64,000 nucleotides of DNA, taken from assembly GCF_021442385.1 (NCBI RefSeq), contig NZ_MUZA01000028.1:1-64000 (forward strand), given 5' to 3'. Shown here piece after piece: positions 17,051-25,829 of the stretch. The DNA comes from Micromonospora sp. MH99 (GTDB taxonomy: Bacteria > Actinomycetota > Actinomycetes > Mycobacteriales > Micromonosporaceae). Position numbers and translations under genes: made by a program. Position 1 is the stretch's first letter, and each line of letters begins with the position of its first letter. A model generated the notes under the pieces. The model did no database searches, had not been told where the DNA came from, and saw only the letters and a list, made by a program, of their open reading frames with translations.

Positions 17051-17311
17051 ATGAGCACCTTCACGCGACACCTCAACGGTTCACGCGAGAACATTCGGAT
17101 GTATCGCCGCCGGGTCGCTCTGCCGATGCTGGGTGAGATGGCGGTGCCACCACCGGACAAGATCGCCTATTACGCCGGGCTCGGCGTGCTGGCCGCGTTG
17201 CAGGTGATCGAATGGCCGCTCGCCGTGGTGGTCACCGCCGGGCATCTTCTCGCGGACCAGCACCTGTCGGGACTGGTACGCGGCGTCGGAAGGGCATTCC
17301 AGGACGCCTGA
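17051..17311 (+). CDS. small membrane-associated hypothetical protein
   Basis: An 86-residue protein, MSTFTRHLNGSRENIRMYRRR, followed by a membrane-like helix at about residues 38-61 (YYAGLGVLAALQVIEWPLAVVVTAGHLL). The N-terminal half is basic. GGAGG lies about 5 bases before the ATG. It is divergent from the giant P-type ATPase across a 150-base gap, and comparable small proteins are encoded beside CtpI-like ATPases in other actinomycetes as far as I recall, so a partner role is possible but unproven. Continues to the MFS gene 58 bases downstream. Confidence 0.7.
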   Translation: MSTFTRHLNGSRENIRMYRRRVALPMLGEMAVPPPDKIAYYAGLGVLAALQVIEWPLAVVVTAGHLLADQHLSGLVRGVGRAFQDA

Positions 17312-17369
17312 CGAGAGCCGGGTCACCGCCGGTTGACATGAATCCGGGTTGAGGTCGCAGGCTCGGTGC

Positions 17370-18758
17370 ATGTCGAGCCGAACCGTCACCCCCGTTCCGA
17401 TCCCCGCCGGGCTGTTCGCACCCCGGCTGCGGGCGATGACGGTGGGCAGCGTCGCGCTGGTGTCGCTGCTGGCGTTCGAGGCGTTGGCGGTCGGCACGGC
17501 CATGCCGACAGTCGCGCGCAGCCTGGACGGGCTGGCGCTGTACGGGATCGCGTTCGGTGGCCCGTTCGCCGCAGGTGTGCTGGCCATGGTGGTTTCCGGG
17601 ATCTGGTGTGACGCACGGGGGCCCAGCGGGCCGATGTGGCACGGCGTCGGCTGGTTCGTGGTCGGGCTGCTGATCGCCGGGACCGCGCCGATGATGACGG
17701 CGCTGGTGGTCGGACGGGTCGTGCAGGGGTTCGGCTCCGGGTTGCTCTCGGTGGCGCTCTACGTGATCGTCGGGCAGGCGTACCCCGAGGAGTTGCATCG
17801 GCGCATCTTCGCCGCGTTCGCCGCGGCGTGGGTCGTACCGTCGCTGGTCGGGCCGGCGTTGGCCGGTCTGATCGTCGAGTACCTGGGCTGGCGGTGGGTC
17901 TTTCTCGTGGTGCCGGCGGTGGCCGTGCCGGCGGTGTTGCTGATCCATCCGGGCCTGCGGTCGCTCGACCGGACCGTGCCGACCCGGCCGCCGGCCGGCG
18001 CGATGGCCCGCATCGGCTGGGCCTGTGGGGCGGGCGTGAGCGCCGCACTGCTGCACATCGGGGGTCAGCAGCGTGGCGTGGTGGCCCTGGCGGTGATCGC
18101 GCTCGCCCTGGCCGGCCTGCTGGTCTGCGCTCCGCGCCTGCTGCCGCCGGGGTTCCTGCGGGCGGCCCGCGGGCTGCCCACGGTGATCGGTCTGCGCGGG
18201 CTGGCGTCGGCGGCGTTCGTCGGCGCCGAGGTGGTCATCCCGTTGATGCTCTCCCGGGAGCGGGGGTTGTCGCCGACCGCCGCCGGGCTCGTCCTCACGG
18301 TGGGCGCCCTGGCCTGGTCGGTGGGCTCCTGGGTGCAGGGCCGTTTCCCCGTGCCGGCCTCCCGGGCCAGCTTCCCCCGCGTCGGGTTGTGCTGCATCAC
18401 GGCCGGCACCGCGACTGTGGCGTTGGCCGTACGGCCGGAGCTGCCGGTGGCCGTCGCCGTGCTGGGCTGGGCGGTGGCGGGGCTCGGTATGGGACTGCTG
18501 TACCCGTCGTTGTCGGTGCTCACCCTGGAGCTGTCCGCGCCCGGCGAGCAGGGGCGCAACAGTTCGTCGCTGCAACTGGGCGACTCGCTCTTCGCGGCGA
18601 CCGTGCTGGCGCTCACCGGTGCCGTCCTGGCCGCCGGGAGTGCGCCCGGCCCCGCCAGCTACGTGGTGACCCTGGTGGTGGCGGCCGGTCTGGCGCTCGT
18701 CGGCGCGCTGCTCGCGGGTCGCGTGGTGGTGGACGGGGCCACCCGGCCGGGCGGGTGA
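17370..18758 (+). CDS. MFS exporter (EmrB/QacA-like)
   Basis: A 462-residue membrane protein with about 12-14 helices. The first half contains the MFS antiporter features: LLAFEALAVGTAMPTVAR at helix 1, VVGRVVQGFGSGLLS in helix 4 (motif C-like region) and LIVEYLGWRWVFLVV before helix 6. The second half repeats the pattern (GLGMGLLYPSLSVLTLEL). EmrB/QacA-type members are proton-driven drug or toxic-compound exporters; the substrate is not evident. ATG chosen over an in-frame codon 7 residues upstream. The downstream GAP-family gene starts 52 bases after the stop and is likely co-transcribed. Confidence 0.85.
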   Translation: MSSRTVTPVPIPAGLFAPRLRAMTVGSVALVSLLAFEALAVGTAMPTVARSLDGLALYGIAFGGPFAAGVLAMVVSGIWCDARGPSGPMWHGVGWFVVGLLIAGTAPMMTALVVGRVVQGFGSGLLSVALYVIVGQAYPEELHRRIFAAFAAAWVVPSLVGPALAGLIVEYLGWRWVFLVVPAVAVPAVLLIHPGLRSLDRTVPTRPPAGAMARIGWACGAGVSAALLHIGGQQRGVVALAVIALALAGLLVCAPRLLPPGFLRAARGLPTVIGLRGLASAAFVGAEVVIPLMLSRERGLSPTAAGLVLTVGALAWSVGSWVQGRFPVPASRASFPRVGLCCITAGTATVALAVRPELPVAVAVLGWAVAGLGMGLLYPSLSVLTLELSAPGEQGRNSSSLQLGDSLFAATVLALTGAVLAAGSAPGPASYVVTLVVAAGLALVGALLAGRVVVDGATRPGG

Positions 18759-18810
18759 TCGGCGGACGATCCGCCATGGCGGTAACGGGCGGGCGCGAGG
18801 ATGGCAGGCG

Positions 18811-19464
18811 ATGAACTTCCTGACCGTCCTGCCGCTGGCCGTGGTGATGGTCGCCGGGACCCAACTGGTCGTGGCGGTCTTCCTCGCCTCGTCCGACCGG
18901 CCCCGGGCCGCGTCGCTGGGCTTCCTCGCCGGCGCGGGTCTGGTGGTCGCCGCCGGGGTGACCGTGAGCTGGTTGTTGACCCGGTTGCTGGGCGGGTTGG
19001 CGACCGACGCCAGCGCGGCCGCCAGCAGGATCGATCGCGGTCCGGTCATCGATCTGGTGGTGCTCGCGCTGCTGGTGAGTCTGGCCCTGGTGGTCTGGCT
19101 GCGCCGTAACCGGTCCGGACCGCCGCGCTGGCTGGGCAGCGTGGGCCACGCCGATCCGCGTTGGGCCTCGCGGATGGGCGCCCTGCTCTTCGTGGTGACA
19201 CCCACCGACGACCTCACCATGGCGACGGTCGGCGCGACAGTGGCCCGACACAACCTGCCCTGGTGGCACCTGGTGCCGTTCGTGCTGCTCACCGTGCTCC
19301 TGCTCGCGGTGCCGCTGCTGGCGTTGGTGCTGCTCGGGCAGAAGGCGGCGCGGGTGCTGGCCCGGATGCGGAAGTGGGCCGAGGGGCACTCCTGGATCGT
19401 CAACGAGATCGTGATCGCGTTCTTCGCGCTGCTGACCGTGCTGGACCTGATCCGTTCGAAGTGA
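18811..19464 (+). CDS. GAP-family (SfLAP-like) membrane protein
   Basis: A 217-residue polytopic protein with about six helices. The loop region PTDDLTMATVGATVARHNLP and the final LIRSK are typical of the GAP/SfLAP family, related to the mycobacterial sulfolipid-addressing protein Sap. In mycobacteria such proteins assist export of cell-wall lipids or glycopeptidolipids; no such lipid genes are close by here, so the role is only suggested. GAGG about 8 bases before ATG. Sits between an MFS exporter and an SDR gene in the same direction. Confidence 0.8.
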   Translation: MNFLTVLPLAVVMVAGTQLVVAVFLASSDRPRAASLGFLAGAGLVVAAGVTVSWLLTRLLGGLATDASAAASRIDRGPVIDLVVLALLVSLALVVWLRRNRSGPPRWLGSVGHADPRWASRMGALLFVVTPTDDLTMATVGATVARHNLPWWHLVPFVLLTVLLLAVPLLALVLLGQKAARVLARMRKWAEGHSWIVNEIVIAFFALLTVLDLIRSK

Positions 19465-19528
19465 GCCGTCACGTGTGGCGTCGCGCGACCGTCATCAGCA
19501 CGACGGGTCCGCGGAACAGGAGGGGACG

Positions 19529-20308
19529 ATGAGGGTTCTGGTCACCGGAGCGGGTGGTCGACTCGGGAGCCACGTGCTGGCGCGGCTCCGCGACGACGGG
19601 ATGAGCGTCCGGGCCAGCAGCCGCCGGCCGCGTACCGGCCCGGACGTGGAGTGGGTCGTGGCCGATCTGGCCACCGGTGCCGGGGTGGCCGAGGCGGTGA
19701 CCGGCGTGGAGGCGGTGCTGCATCTGGCGTCCTCGCCCCGGGGGCGTACCTATCAGGTGGACGTGCTGGGCACCCGTCGGCTGGTGGTCGCCGCCGGCGC
19801 GGCCGGCGTGGGGCACCTGGTCCACATCTCGATCGTCGGGGTGGACCGTGTGCCGTTCCCGTACTACCGGCACAAGCTGGCAGCCGAGCAGGTGGTGGCC
19901 GCCGGCCCGGTGCCGTGGTCGGTGCTGCGCGCCACCCAGTTCCCCCAGTTCCTCGACGATCTGCTGACCACCAGCGCGCGGCTGGGCCCGGTGGTCGGCG
20001 ACCGTGCGGTGCTCGCCCAGCCGGTCGACCCGGGTGAGGTGGCCGCCCGGCTCGCGGCCCGGCTGGCCGCCGGCCCGCTCGGGGGTATCGAGGAGTTCGG
20101 TGGGCCGCAGGTGCTCCGCTTCGACGAGGCCGTCCGTGCCTGGCGGGAGGCACGCGGGTCACGCCGACCCCTGCTGCCGGTACGGATTCCCGGCCGGCTC
20201 GGCCGCGAGCTGCGCGCCGGTGGACTGGTCACCGAGGCGCTGCCTCGCGGTGTGCGTACCTGGGCCGATCACCTCGCGGACACGTACGGGGGAACCGAGC
20301 GGAGATGA
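19529..20308 (+). CDS. SDR/NmrA-like NAD(P)-binding protein
   Basis: A 259-residue Rossmann protein beginning MRVLVTGAGGRLGSHVLARL, with the glycine motif GAGGRLG at residues 7-13. Later motifs are HLVHISIVGVDRVPFPYYRHK, which keeps a YxxxK-like pair, and VPWSVLRATQFPQF, both seen in atypical short-chain reductases and NmrA-like proteins. Substrate unknown. AGGAGGGG precedes ATG closely. The protein ends in a Thr/Glu/Arg tail. It is 64 bases after the GAP-family gene. Confidence 0.85.
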   Translation: MRVLVTGAGGRLGSHVLARLRDDGMSVRASSRRPRTGPDVEWVVADLATGAGVAEAVTGVEAVLHLASSPRGRTYQVDVLGTRRLVVAAGAAGVGHLVHISIVGVDRVPFPYYRHKLAAEQVVAAGPVPWSVLRATQFPQFLDDLLTTSARLGPVVGDRAVLAQPVDPGEVAARLAARLAAGPLGGIEEFGGPQVLRFDEAVRAWREARGSRRPLLPVRIPGRLGRELRAGGLVTEALPRGVRTWADHLADTYGGTERR

Positions 20309-20345
20309 GAGGGATGCCGGTTCACGTTCGTCTTACGGTGACGCC

Positions 20346-20540
20346 ATGTTCGTTGTCGTCACCACGGTGATCCTCTACGTCTTCGGTTTCGTCTTCCTCT
20401 ACGGCGTGATCCGGCTGGGTGTCCGGCACGCGCTGGAGGACCTGGAGCTGCAGCGGGCCCGAGCCCGACGCGAGGAGGAGCTGGCGGCCGCCCGCGACCG
20501 TTCCTTCCTGCGCGACAACGCCTTCCTCGCCGGCAGTTGA
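20346..20540 (+). CDS. 64-residue membrane peptide
   Basis: MFVVVTTVILYVFGFVFLYGV forms one N-terminal membrane helix (about residues 3-21). It is followed by a charged, helical cytoplasmic segment rich in Arg and Glu (ELQRARARREEELAAARD) that could form a coiled coil. No family recognised. It follows the SDR gene by 37 bases and precedes the YbaK-like gene by 83 bases. Confidence 0.55.
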   Translation: MFVVVTTVILYVFGFVFLYGVIRLGVRHALEDLELQRARARREEELAAARDRSFLRDNAFLAGS

Positions 20541-20623
20541 GTCGCGACGTGGAGGTGGCGTCGCGGGACGGCTCGGGAGTCGGCGGGCGGTCCGGCGGTA
20601 CGGGTGCGAGGATCGCACCCGTG

Positions 20624-21172
20624 ATGGGAACGCTGAAGACCGAACCGGCCCGTGCCCGCCTCGATCTGCTCGCCGCGCCGGTGGCGGAGGCGATCGCCCA
20701 GTGGCCGGCCAGCGCGCCGGTGGACGTGGACGACGTGCTGGTCGCGCCGATCGACGCCGACCTCGCCGACACGGCGGCGTTCTGCGAGGCGTACGAGGTG
20801 GGGCTGGACGTGTCGGCCAACTGCGTGGTGGTGGCCGGTAAGCGCGAGGGCGTGGTCCGCTACGCGGCGTGCATCGTGCTGGCCACCACCCGGGCCGACG
20901 TGAACGGCGTGGCCCGGCGGGCGCTGGACGTGCGCAAGGCGAGCTTCGCCCCGATGACCGACGCGGTCGAGTTGACCGGCATGGAGTACGGCGGCATCAC
21001 CCCGATCGGGCTGCCGGCCCAGTGGCCGATCCTCGTGGACGCGCGGGTGATCGCCACCCCGCACGTGATCATCGGGTCCGGCGTACGGCACAGCAAGATC
21101 GCGCTGCCGGGCCCGGCGCTGGGCGCGCTTCCCGGCGCGCAGGTGGTCGAGGGCCTGGCCAGACCTGCCTGA
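20624..21172 (+). CDS. YbaK/EbsC-type aminoacyl-tRNA deacylase
   Basis: A 182-residue protein of the YbaK/ProX fold, which hydrolyses mischarged Cys-tRNA-Pro or Ala-tRNA-Pro. Typical motifs are SANCVVVAGKREGV, the CIVLATTRADVNGVARRAL stretch, KASFAPMTDAVELTGMEYGGITPIGLP and a final VRHSKIALPG. The start is the ATG immediately after a GTG (20621); the longer frame reads as low-complexity text. The prolyl-tRNA synthetase gene is about 1.6 kb away on the other strand, which supports a tRNA-Pro editing role in trans. Convergent with the DsbA-like gene. Confidence 0.85.
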   Translation: MGTLKTEPARARLDLLAAPVAEAIAQWPASAPVDVDDVLVAPIDADLADTAAFCEAYEVGLDVSANCVVVAGKREGVVRYAACIVLATTRADVNGVARRALDVRKASFAPMTDAVELTGMEYGGITPIGLPAQWPILVDARVIATPHVIIGSGVRHSKIALPGPALGALPGAQVVEGLARPA

Positions 21173-21224
21173 CCAGGCACCGACATCGATACCGTTGCAC
21201 GTGAAACATCGCTCCGGTCGATGT

Positions 21225-21860
21225 CTATCGCGCGGCGGCCTCCCGCTGCTCGACCTCGGCCAGCGCGGCGAGGAGCGTGGACGTCTCCTGTGCGCCGCTG
21301 ACCGCGTACTTTCCGGCCAGCACGAACGTCGGGACGCTCGTGATGCCCAGGTCGCGGGCGGCCGCCAGCTCGGCGGCGAGTTCGGCGGTCCCCTCGTCGG
21401 AGTCGAGGAAGCGTCGGGCGTCGGCGGCGTCCAGGCCGATCCCGCCGGCGACAGTGGTCAGCGCCTCCCGCGAACCGAGGTCGACGCCCTCGGTGAAGTG
21501 CGCCCGGTAGAGGGCGTCCACCATCTCGGCCGCCCGGCCGTGCTCGGTGGCGTAGGCCACCAGCCGGTGGGCGTCGAAGGTGTTCGCGGCCACCGCACGG
21601 TCGTAGTCCAGCCGCAGCCCGTCACCCGCCGCGGCCTGGGTCACCCGCGCGACCATCTGCCGGGCACGCTCCGGCCCGCCGAACTTGTCGCCGAGCGCGT
21701 CGAGGATCGGGCGGGGCTCGGGAACCGGCGACGGGTCGAGTTGGAACGGCCGGTACCGGACGGTCACCTCGCCCTCGTAGCGGGCGAGCGCCTCATCCAG
21801 TCGGCGCTTGCCGAGGTAGCACCACGGGCAGACGACGTCGGCGTAGATCTCGATCTCCAT
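21225..21860 (-). CDS. DsbA-family FrnE-like oxidoreductase
   Basis: A 211-residue protein of the cytosolic FrnE/2-hydroxychromene-carboxylate-isomerase branch of the DsbA family. The active site CPWC is at residues 11-14 in EIYADVVCPWCYLGKRRL; the cis-Pro loop is probably ITSVPTFVLAGKYAVSGAQ. No signal peptide, so it acts in the cytoplasm on thiol/disulfide substrates. It is the last gene of a probable proS - CBS - sufE-like - dsbA run, 20 bases after the SufE gene. Confidence 0.88.
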   Translation of the reverse strand: MEIEIYADVVCPWCYLGKRRLDEALARYEGEVTVRYRPFQLDPSPVPEPRPILDALGDKFGGPERARQMVARVTQAAAGDGLRLDYDRAVAANTFDAHRLVAYATEHGRAAEMVDALYRAHFTEGVDLGSREALTTVAGGIGLDAADARRFLDSDEGTAELAAELAAARDLGITSVPTFVLAGKYAVSGAQETSTLLAALAEVEQREAAAR

Positions 21861-21880
21861 GATCGGTGCCAACTGCCCGC

Positions 21881-22309
21881 TCAGTCGAGTTGTTCCCGGA
21901 CTTGCCGCTTGAGCCGGCCCAGGATCGCCGTGCCGCCACGCACCCGCAGCGGGCTGATCGCCTGCGCCAGGCCCATCCGCTGATAGAGGTCGTCCGGCAC
22001 GGCCAGCACCTCCTCGGCGCTCGCGCCGGCCAGACCCTCGGCGAGGATCCCGGCGAACGCCCGGGTGGTGGGCGCCTCGGGCGGGCAGTCGAAGAGGGTC
22101 TCGACGGTCCCGTCCGGCGTCACCCGGGCGCGCAGGAAGAACGCGGTCTGGCACTCGGGCACCTGCTCCATGCCCTCGTGCCCGGCGGCGTCGGCGGGCA
22201 GCGGCGGGATGACGTCGGCGTACTCCAGCAGCATCTCCAGCACCAGGTCGCGTGGCGCGGCGGCGAACTCGTCGACGATCTCGGCCAGTCGGGCCGGCAT
22301 GTCAGCCAT
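21881..22309 (-). CDS. SufE-family sulfur-acceptor protein
   Basis: A 142-residue SufE-like protein. The sulfur-accepting Cys is residue 53 in VPECQTAFFL; other family features are FDCPPEAPTTRAFAGILAEGL and LGLAQAISPLRVRGGTAILGRLK-like C-terminal text. SufE takes persulfide sulfur from a cysteine desulfurase and passes it to Fe-S cluster assembly. No suf operon is near; here it lies between a CBS-domain gene and a DsbA-like gene. The rhodanese at 30.7 kb is not linked. Its upstream CBS neighbour ends 29 bases before its start. Confidence 0.88.
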   Translation of the reverse strand: MADMPARLAEIVDEFAAAPRDLVLEMLLEYADVIPPLPADAAGHEGMEQVPECQTAFFLRARVTPDGTVETLFDCPPEAPTTRAFAGILAEGLAGASAEEVLAVPDDLYQRMGLAQAISPLRVRGGTAILGRLKRQVREQLD

Positions 22310-22338
22310 GTGTCGAGGCTACCGCCGGCGCCGACGGC

Positions 22339-22764
22339 TCACGTGGTCGGAGACTGTTCGGTGATCTCGCTCAACGCGCTTGTCGGGTCGAGCTGCATGG
22401 CCAGGTCACCGAGCGAGACGATCCCCACCAGCTTGCGGTCGCTGTCGCAGACCAGCACCCGACGGATGCCCCGGTCCCGCATGAGCGCCGCGGCCTCACC
22501 CGCCGTGCAGTGCTGCTCGATCATGACCACCTCGCGGGTGACGATCGAGCCGATGGTGGTGGCCGCGGGCGAGCTGTTCTCGGCCACCGCCCGCACCACG
22601 ATGTCCCGGTCGGTGAGCATGCCGGCGAGGGTCGCGCCATCGGTGACGACCACGTCGCCGATGTCCGCCTCCTTCATCACCCTGGCCGCCTCGTCCAGGG
22701 TGGTCTCGGCCGACAGGTACACGACCTGCTTGGTCATCACATCGCTGACCCGGTAAGCGGTCAT
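22339..22764 (-). CDS. two-CBS-domain protein
   Basis: A 141-residue protein made of two CBS motifs (about residues 6-60 and 74-128), for example VSDVMTKQVVYL, MLTDRDIVVRAV and VGIVSLGDLAMQL. CBS pairs bind adenosyl ligands such as AMP or ATP; in stand-alone form they act as cellular-energy or redox sensors in actinobacteria. The start MTAYRVSDVM is chosen because GGAGG lies 5 bases before it; a longer in-frame start (22803) lacks a ribosome site. Between proS (57 bases upstream) and the SufE gene. Confidence 0.88.
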   Translation of the reverse strand: MTAYRVSDVMTKQVVYLSAETTLDEAARVMKEADIGDVVVTDGATLAGMLTDRDIVVRAVAENSSPAATTIGSIVTREVVMIEQHCTAGEAAALMRDRGIRRVLVCDSDRKLVGIVSLGDLAMQLDPTSALSEITEQSPTT

Positions 22765-22821
22765 GAGGTCCTCCGAAGACGTATCCACCCGATCCCCTTG
22801 CACTACCCCGTGACGCGGTGG

Positions 22822-24591
22822 CTACACCAGGTTCGCACGCTTCCGGCGGGCCTCGTCGACGATCCGCTCCACCACAGCGTCCACCGGCAGCTCCGCGCGC
22901 CCGTCGCCGGCCCGCTCGCGCAACTCCACGTACCCGTCGGCAAGTCGGCGCCCGACCACGACGGTGCGGGGGATGCCGATCAGCTCCGCGTCGGTGAACT
23001 TCACCCCGGCCGAGACGTGCGTCCGGTCGTCGACAAGCACCCGCAGGCCGGCGGCGGCCAGGCGCCCGCCGAGGTCCAGCGCCGCGTCGAGCTGCGGGCC
23101 CTTGCCGGCGACCACCAGGTGTACGTCACACGGGGCGACCGCCGCCGGCCAGATGAGTCCCCGCTCGTCGTGGTGCTGCTCGGCGATGGCCGCGACCGCT
23201 CGGGAGATCCCGATGCCGTAGCAGCCCATGGTGGGCCGCACCGGCTTGCCGGCCGGGCCGAGCACGTCGACCGCGAACGCGTCGGTGTACCGGCGACCGA
23301 GTTGGAAGATGTGCCCGATCTCGATGCCCCGCCGGATGGTCAGCTCGCCGTCGCCGCAGGCGGGGCACGGGTCACCGGCGCGCACCTCGGCCGCCTCGAC
23401 AGTGCCGTCGGGCGTGAAGTCCCGCCCGCAGACCACGCCCGTCGCGTGTCGACCCGGCTCGTTCGCCCCGGTCAGCCACGCGGAGCCGGTCACCACACGA
23501 GGATCGACCAGGTAACGGATGCCCAGCTTGCCGAGCATCTGCGGCCCGATGTACCCGCGCACCAGTTCCGGATGCTCGGCCCACTCCTCGAAGACCGCCA
23601 CCTGGGCCGGCTCCAGCGCGGCACCCAGCCGCTTCAGGTCGACCTCCCGGTCACCGGGCAGCCCGACCACCAGGGGTTCGGCCCGCTCGGCGCCCGGCTG
23701 ACGCACTGTCAACACGACGTTCTTCAGGGTGTCGGCGGCGGTCCAGTCATCGCGGTCCCCGAGCCGGCGGCTGTTCGCCAGCTCGACCAGGCTGGCGATG
23801 GTCGCGGTCTCCGGGGTGTCGTGCACCTCGGCCTCGGGTGCGCTGGTGGGGTCGCCGGCGGCGGGTGCCCGGGTGACGACGGCCTCGGTGTTCGCCGCGT
23901 AGTCGCAGGCGGTGCAGCCGACGTACGTGTCCTCGCCGACCGGGGTCGCGGCCAGGAACTCCTCCGACGCCGAACCGCCCATCGCACCGGACATCGCGTG
24001 CACCACCGTGTGCTCCAGGCCCAGCCGGTCGAAGATCCGCTGGTACGCCGCCCGGTGCCGGGCGTACGCGTCCCGCAGCCCCGCCTCGTCCAGGTCGAAG
24101 GAGTACGCGTCCTTCATCAGGAACTCCCGGCCGCGCAGCACACCGGCCCGGGGTCGCGCCTCGTCGCGGAACTTCGTCTGCACCTGGAACAGCGTCACCG
24201 GGAAATCCCGGTACGAGGTGAACACGTCCTTGACCAGCAGCGCCGCCATCTCCTCGTGGGTGGGCGCCAGCAGGTGCTCGGCGCCGCGCCGGTCGGCCAG
24301 GGTGAAGAGGAGGTCGCCGTACTCCGTCCACCGGCCGCTGGTCCGGTACGGCTCGGCGGGCAGCAGAGCCGGGAAGTGCACCTCCTGGTCGCCGATCGCG
24401 GTCAGTTCGGCGCGTACGACGTCGGTGATCCGGTCCAGCACCAGCTTGCCCAGCGGCAGCCACGTGTAGCCGCCCGGCGCGGCGCGACGGAGGTAACCGG
24501 CGCGCAGCAGCAGCCGATGGCTCGGCACCTCCGCGTCGGCCGGATCCTCGCGCAGGGTCCGCAGCAACAGGGTCGACATGCGTAGCAGCAT
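22822..24591 (-). CDS. proS: prolyl-tRNA synthetase
   Basis: A 589-residue class II synthetase that charges tRNA-Pro. Motif 1 region AGYLRRAAPGGYTWLPLGKLVL, motif 2 FRDEARPRAGVLRGREFLMKD (residues 141-161), and motif 3 MGCYGIGISRAVAA. The region between about 225 and 410 is the editing (INS) domain of the bacterial-type enzyme. A CPACGDGELT zinc-like pair is seen near residue 410. The anticodon-binding domain fills the last ~110 residues. Start MLLRMSTLLLRTL is used; the ATG at residue 5 is an alternative. First gene of the run with CBS, SufE-like and DsbA-like genes. Confidence 0.97.
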   Translation of the reverse strand: MLLRMSTLLLRTLREDPADAEVPSHRLLLRAGYLRRAAPGGYTWLPLGKLVLDRITDVVRAELTAIGDQEVHFPALLPAEPYRTSGRWTEYGDLLFTLADRRGAEHLLAPTHEEMAALLVKDVFTSYRDFPVTLFQVQTKFRDEARPRAGVLRGREFLMKDAYSFDLDEAGLRDAYARHRAAYQRIFDRLGLEHTVVHAMSGAMGGSASEEFLAATPVGEDTYVGCTACDYAANTEAVVTRAPAAGDPTSAPEAEVHDTPETATIASLVELANSRRLGDRDDWTAADTLKNVVLTVRQPGAERAEPLVVGLPGDREVDLKRLGAALEPAQVAVFEEWAEHPELVRGYIGPQMLGKLGIRYLVDPRVVTGSAWLTGANEPGRHATGVVCGRDFTPDGTVEAAEVRAGDPCPACGDGELTIRRGIEIGHIFQLGRRYTDAFAVDVLGPAGKPVRPTMGCYGIGISRAVAAIAEQHHDERGLIWPAAVAPCDVHLVVAGKGPQLDAALDLGGRLAAAGLRVLVDDRTHVSAGVKFTDAELIGIPRTVVVGRRLADGYVELRERAGDGRAELPVDAVVERIVDEARRKRANLV

Positions 24592-24644
24592 TCGCGCAGC
24601 CTAAGACCGCCGGTCCCGCTGCGGCGATCCAATTCGGTGGTGGG

Positions 24645-25829
24645 TCACGTGTCGCCGGGAAGGCGGCCCTCGCAGCGGACGTCCGGGTCGGCCACCGGAC
24701 GCCGGGGCATCATCCAGTTCAGCGCGGTCTCCTCCACCGGCCAGCCCCGCACCGACACCAGGCTGTACGGAACTGCCGCGGGCTGGGGGCAGAGGACCTG
24801 CGACTCGACCCACCCGTTCGGCAGAAACCGCACGGTGGCCGTCCGGTCCAGCACGATCGTCGACGTGTCGGTCACCGTGATGAGCGCGCCGAGCACCACC
24901 TTCCGACCGCCGTCGGCTGTCGGCGGGCTGTCCCCACCGGCCAGGCTCGCCGTACCGCCGCCCGTCGGAGCAGCGCCCGGGGTTGCCGAGGCCGGGACGT
25001 CCGGGGCTGTCGAGGTCGACTGCTTCGGGACCACCTCGACCGCGGCGGTGGGCAGCAGCGGCACCCGGAGGAAGACCGCGCCCATCACCACCGGGAGCAC
25101 GGCGGCGACCGTGAACGCCAGACCGTGGGTCAGCGTCGGGGCGATCCAGCCGGGGATCGGGCCGGTGAGCAGCACGGTGGCGGCGGGCGGCACCGCCAGC
25201 AGCGCGGCCGTGGCAATCTCGCCACCCTGGTACGCCGTCCAGATGGCCGGGCCCAGCACGGTGTACGCCAGAACCGCCGCGGCCAGCGGCAGGGCCACGC
25301 TTACCAGCAGGACCCGGGTCGGCTGGTCAGGATGCAGGTAGCGGGTGCGCAGCGCGAGCAGCCAGAGGCCGAGCATCAGCAGTGACGGCAGGAAGCGGAG
25401 CTGCCAGGTGAGCGCCCCCAGCGCGACCGCCGCGCTGATCACCCAACCGGGGGTACGTGCCGTCCCGGAGGCCAGTAGTGACCGTTCCGGGTCGAACCGG
25501 TCCGGAGCGCTGAGCCGGAGCAGCCGACCGAGGACACCGAAGGTGAGCACGACCACGGGGAACGCCCACACCAGGGCGATCAGCAGGGCACTGAGCAGGC
25601 CGAGCGGACTGACGTACTGGACCAGCAGCAGCATCGTGGACATGTCCTGTTGGCTGAGCTGCCACAGCCGCAGCACCAGGAGCAGGACGGGAAAGGTGGG
25701 AAGGAGGGTCAGCAGCCACTGCTGCGCCTGCCGCGCCCCCGCCATCCGGCGCGGGCGGACTGCCTTGGCGGAGCTGGTGGTGAGCCGGGGTACGCCGGGG
25801 GCGGTAGCGCGATCCTCTCCCACGGCCAC
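24645..25829 (-). CDS. polytopic membrane protein of unknown function
   Basis: A 394-residue membrane protein. After a short basic N-terminus (RPRRMAGARQAQQWL) there are about 9-10 hydrophobic helices up to residue ~280, then a Thr/Pro/Ala linker and a soluble C-terminal domain of about 100 residues containing two Cys (ESQVLCPQP, DVRCEGR). GTG start chosen because GGAGG lies 7 bases upstream. Its first 121 bases overlap the end of the upstream substrate-binding-protein gene in another frame, so expression is probably coupled. Family not recognised; no ATP-binding motif is present. Confidence 0.7.
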   Translation of the reverse strand: MAVGEDRATAPGVPRLTTSSAKAVRPRRMAGARQAQQWLLTLLPTFPVLLLVLRLWQLSQQDMSTMLLLVQYVSPLGLLSALLIALVWAFPVVVLTFGVLGRLLRLSAPDRFDPERSLLASGTARTPGWVISAAVALGALTWQLRFLPSLLMLGLWLLALRTRYLHPDQPTRVLLVSVALPLAAAVLAYTVLGPAIWTAYQGGEIATAALLAVPPAATVLLTGPIPGWIAPTLTHGLAFTVAAVLPVVMGAVFLRVPLLPTAAVEVVPKQSTSTAPDVPASATPGAAPTGGGTASLAGGDSPPTADGGRKVVLGALITVTDTSTIVLDRTATVRFLPNGWVESQVLCPQPAAVPYSLVSVRGWPVEETALNWMMPRRPVADPDVRCEGRLPGDT

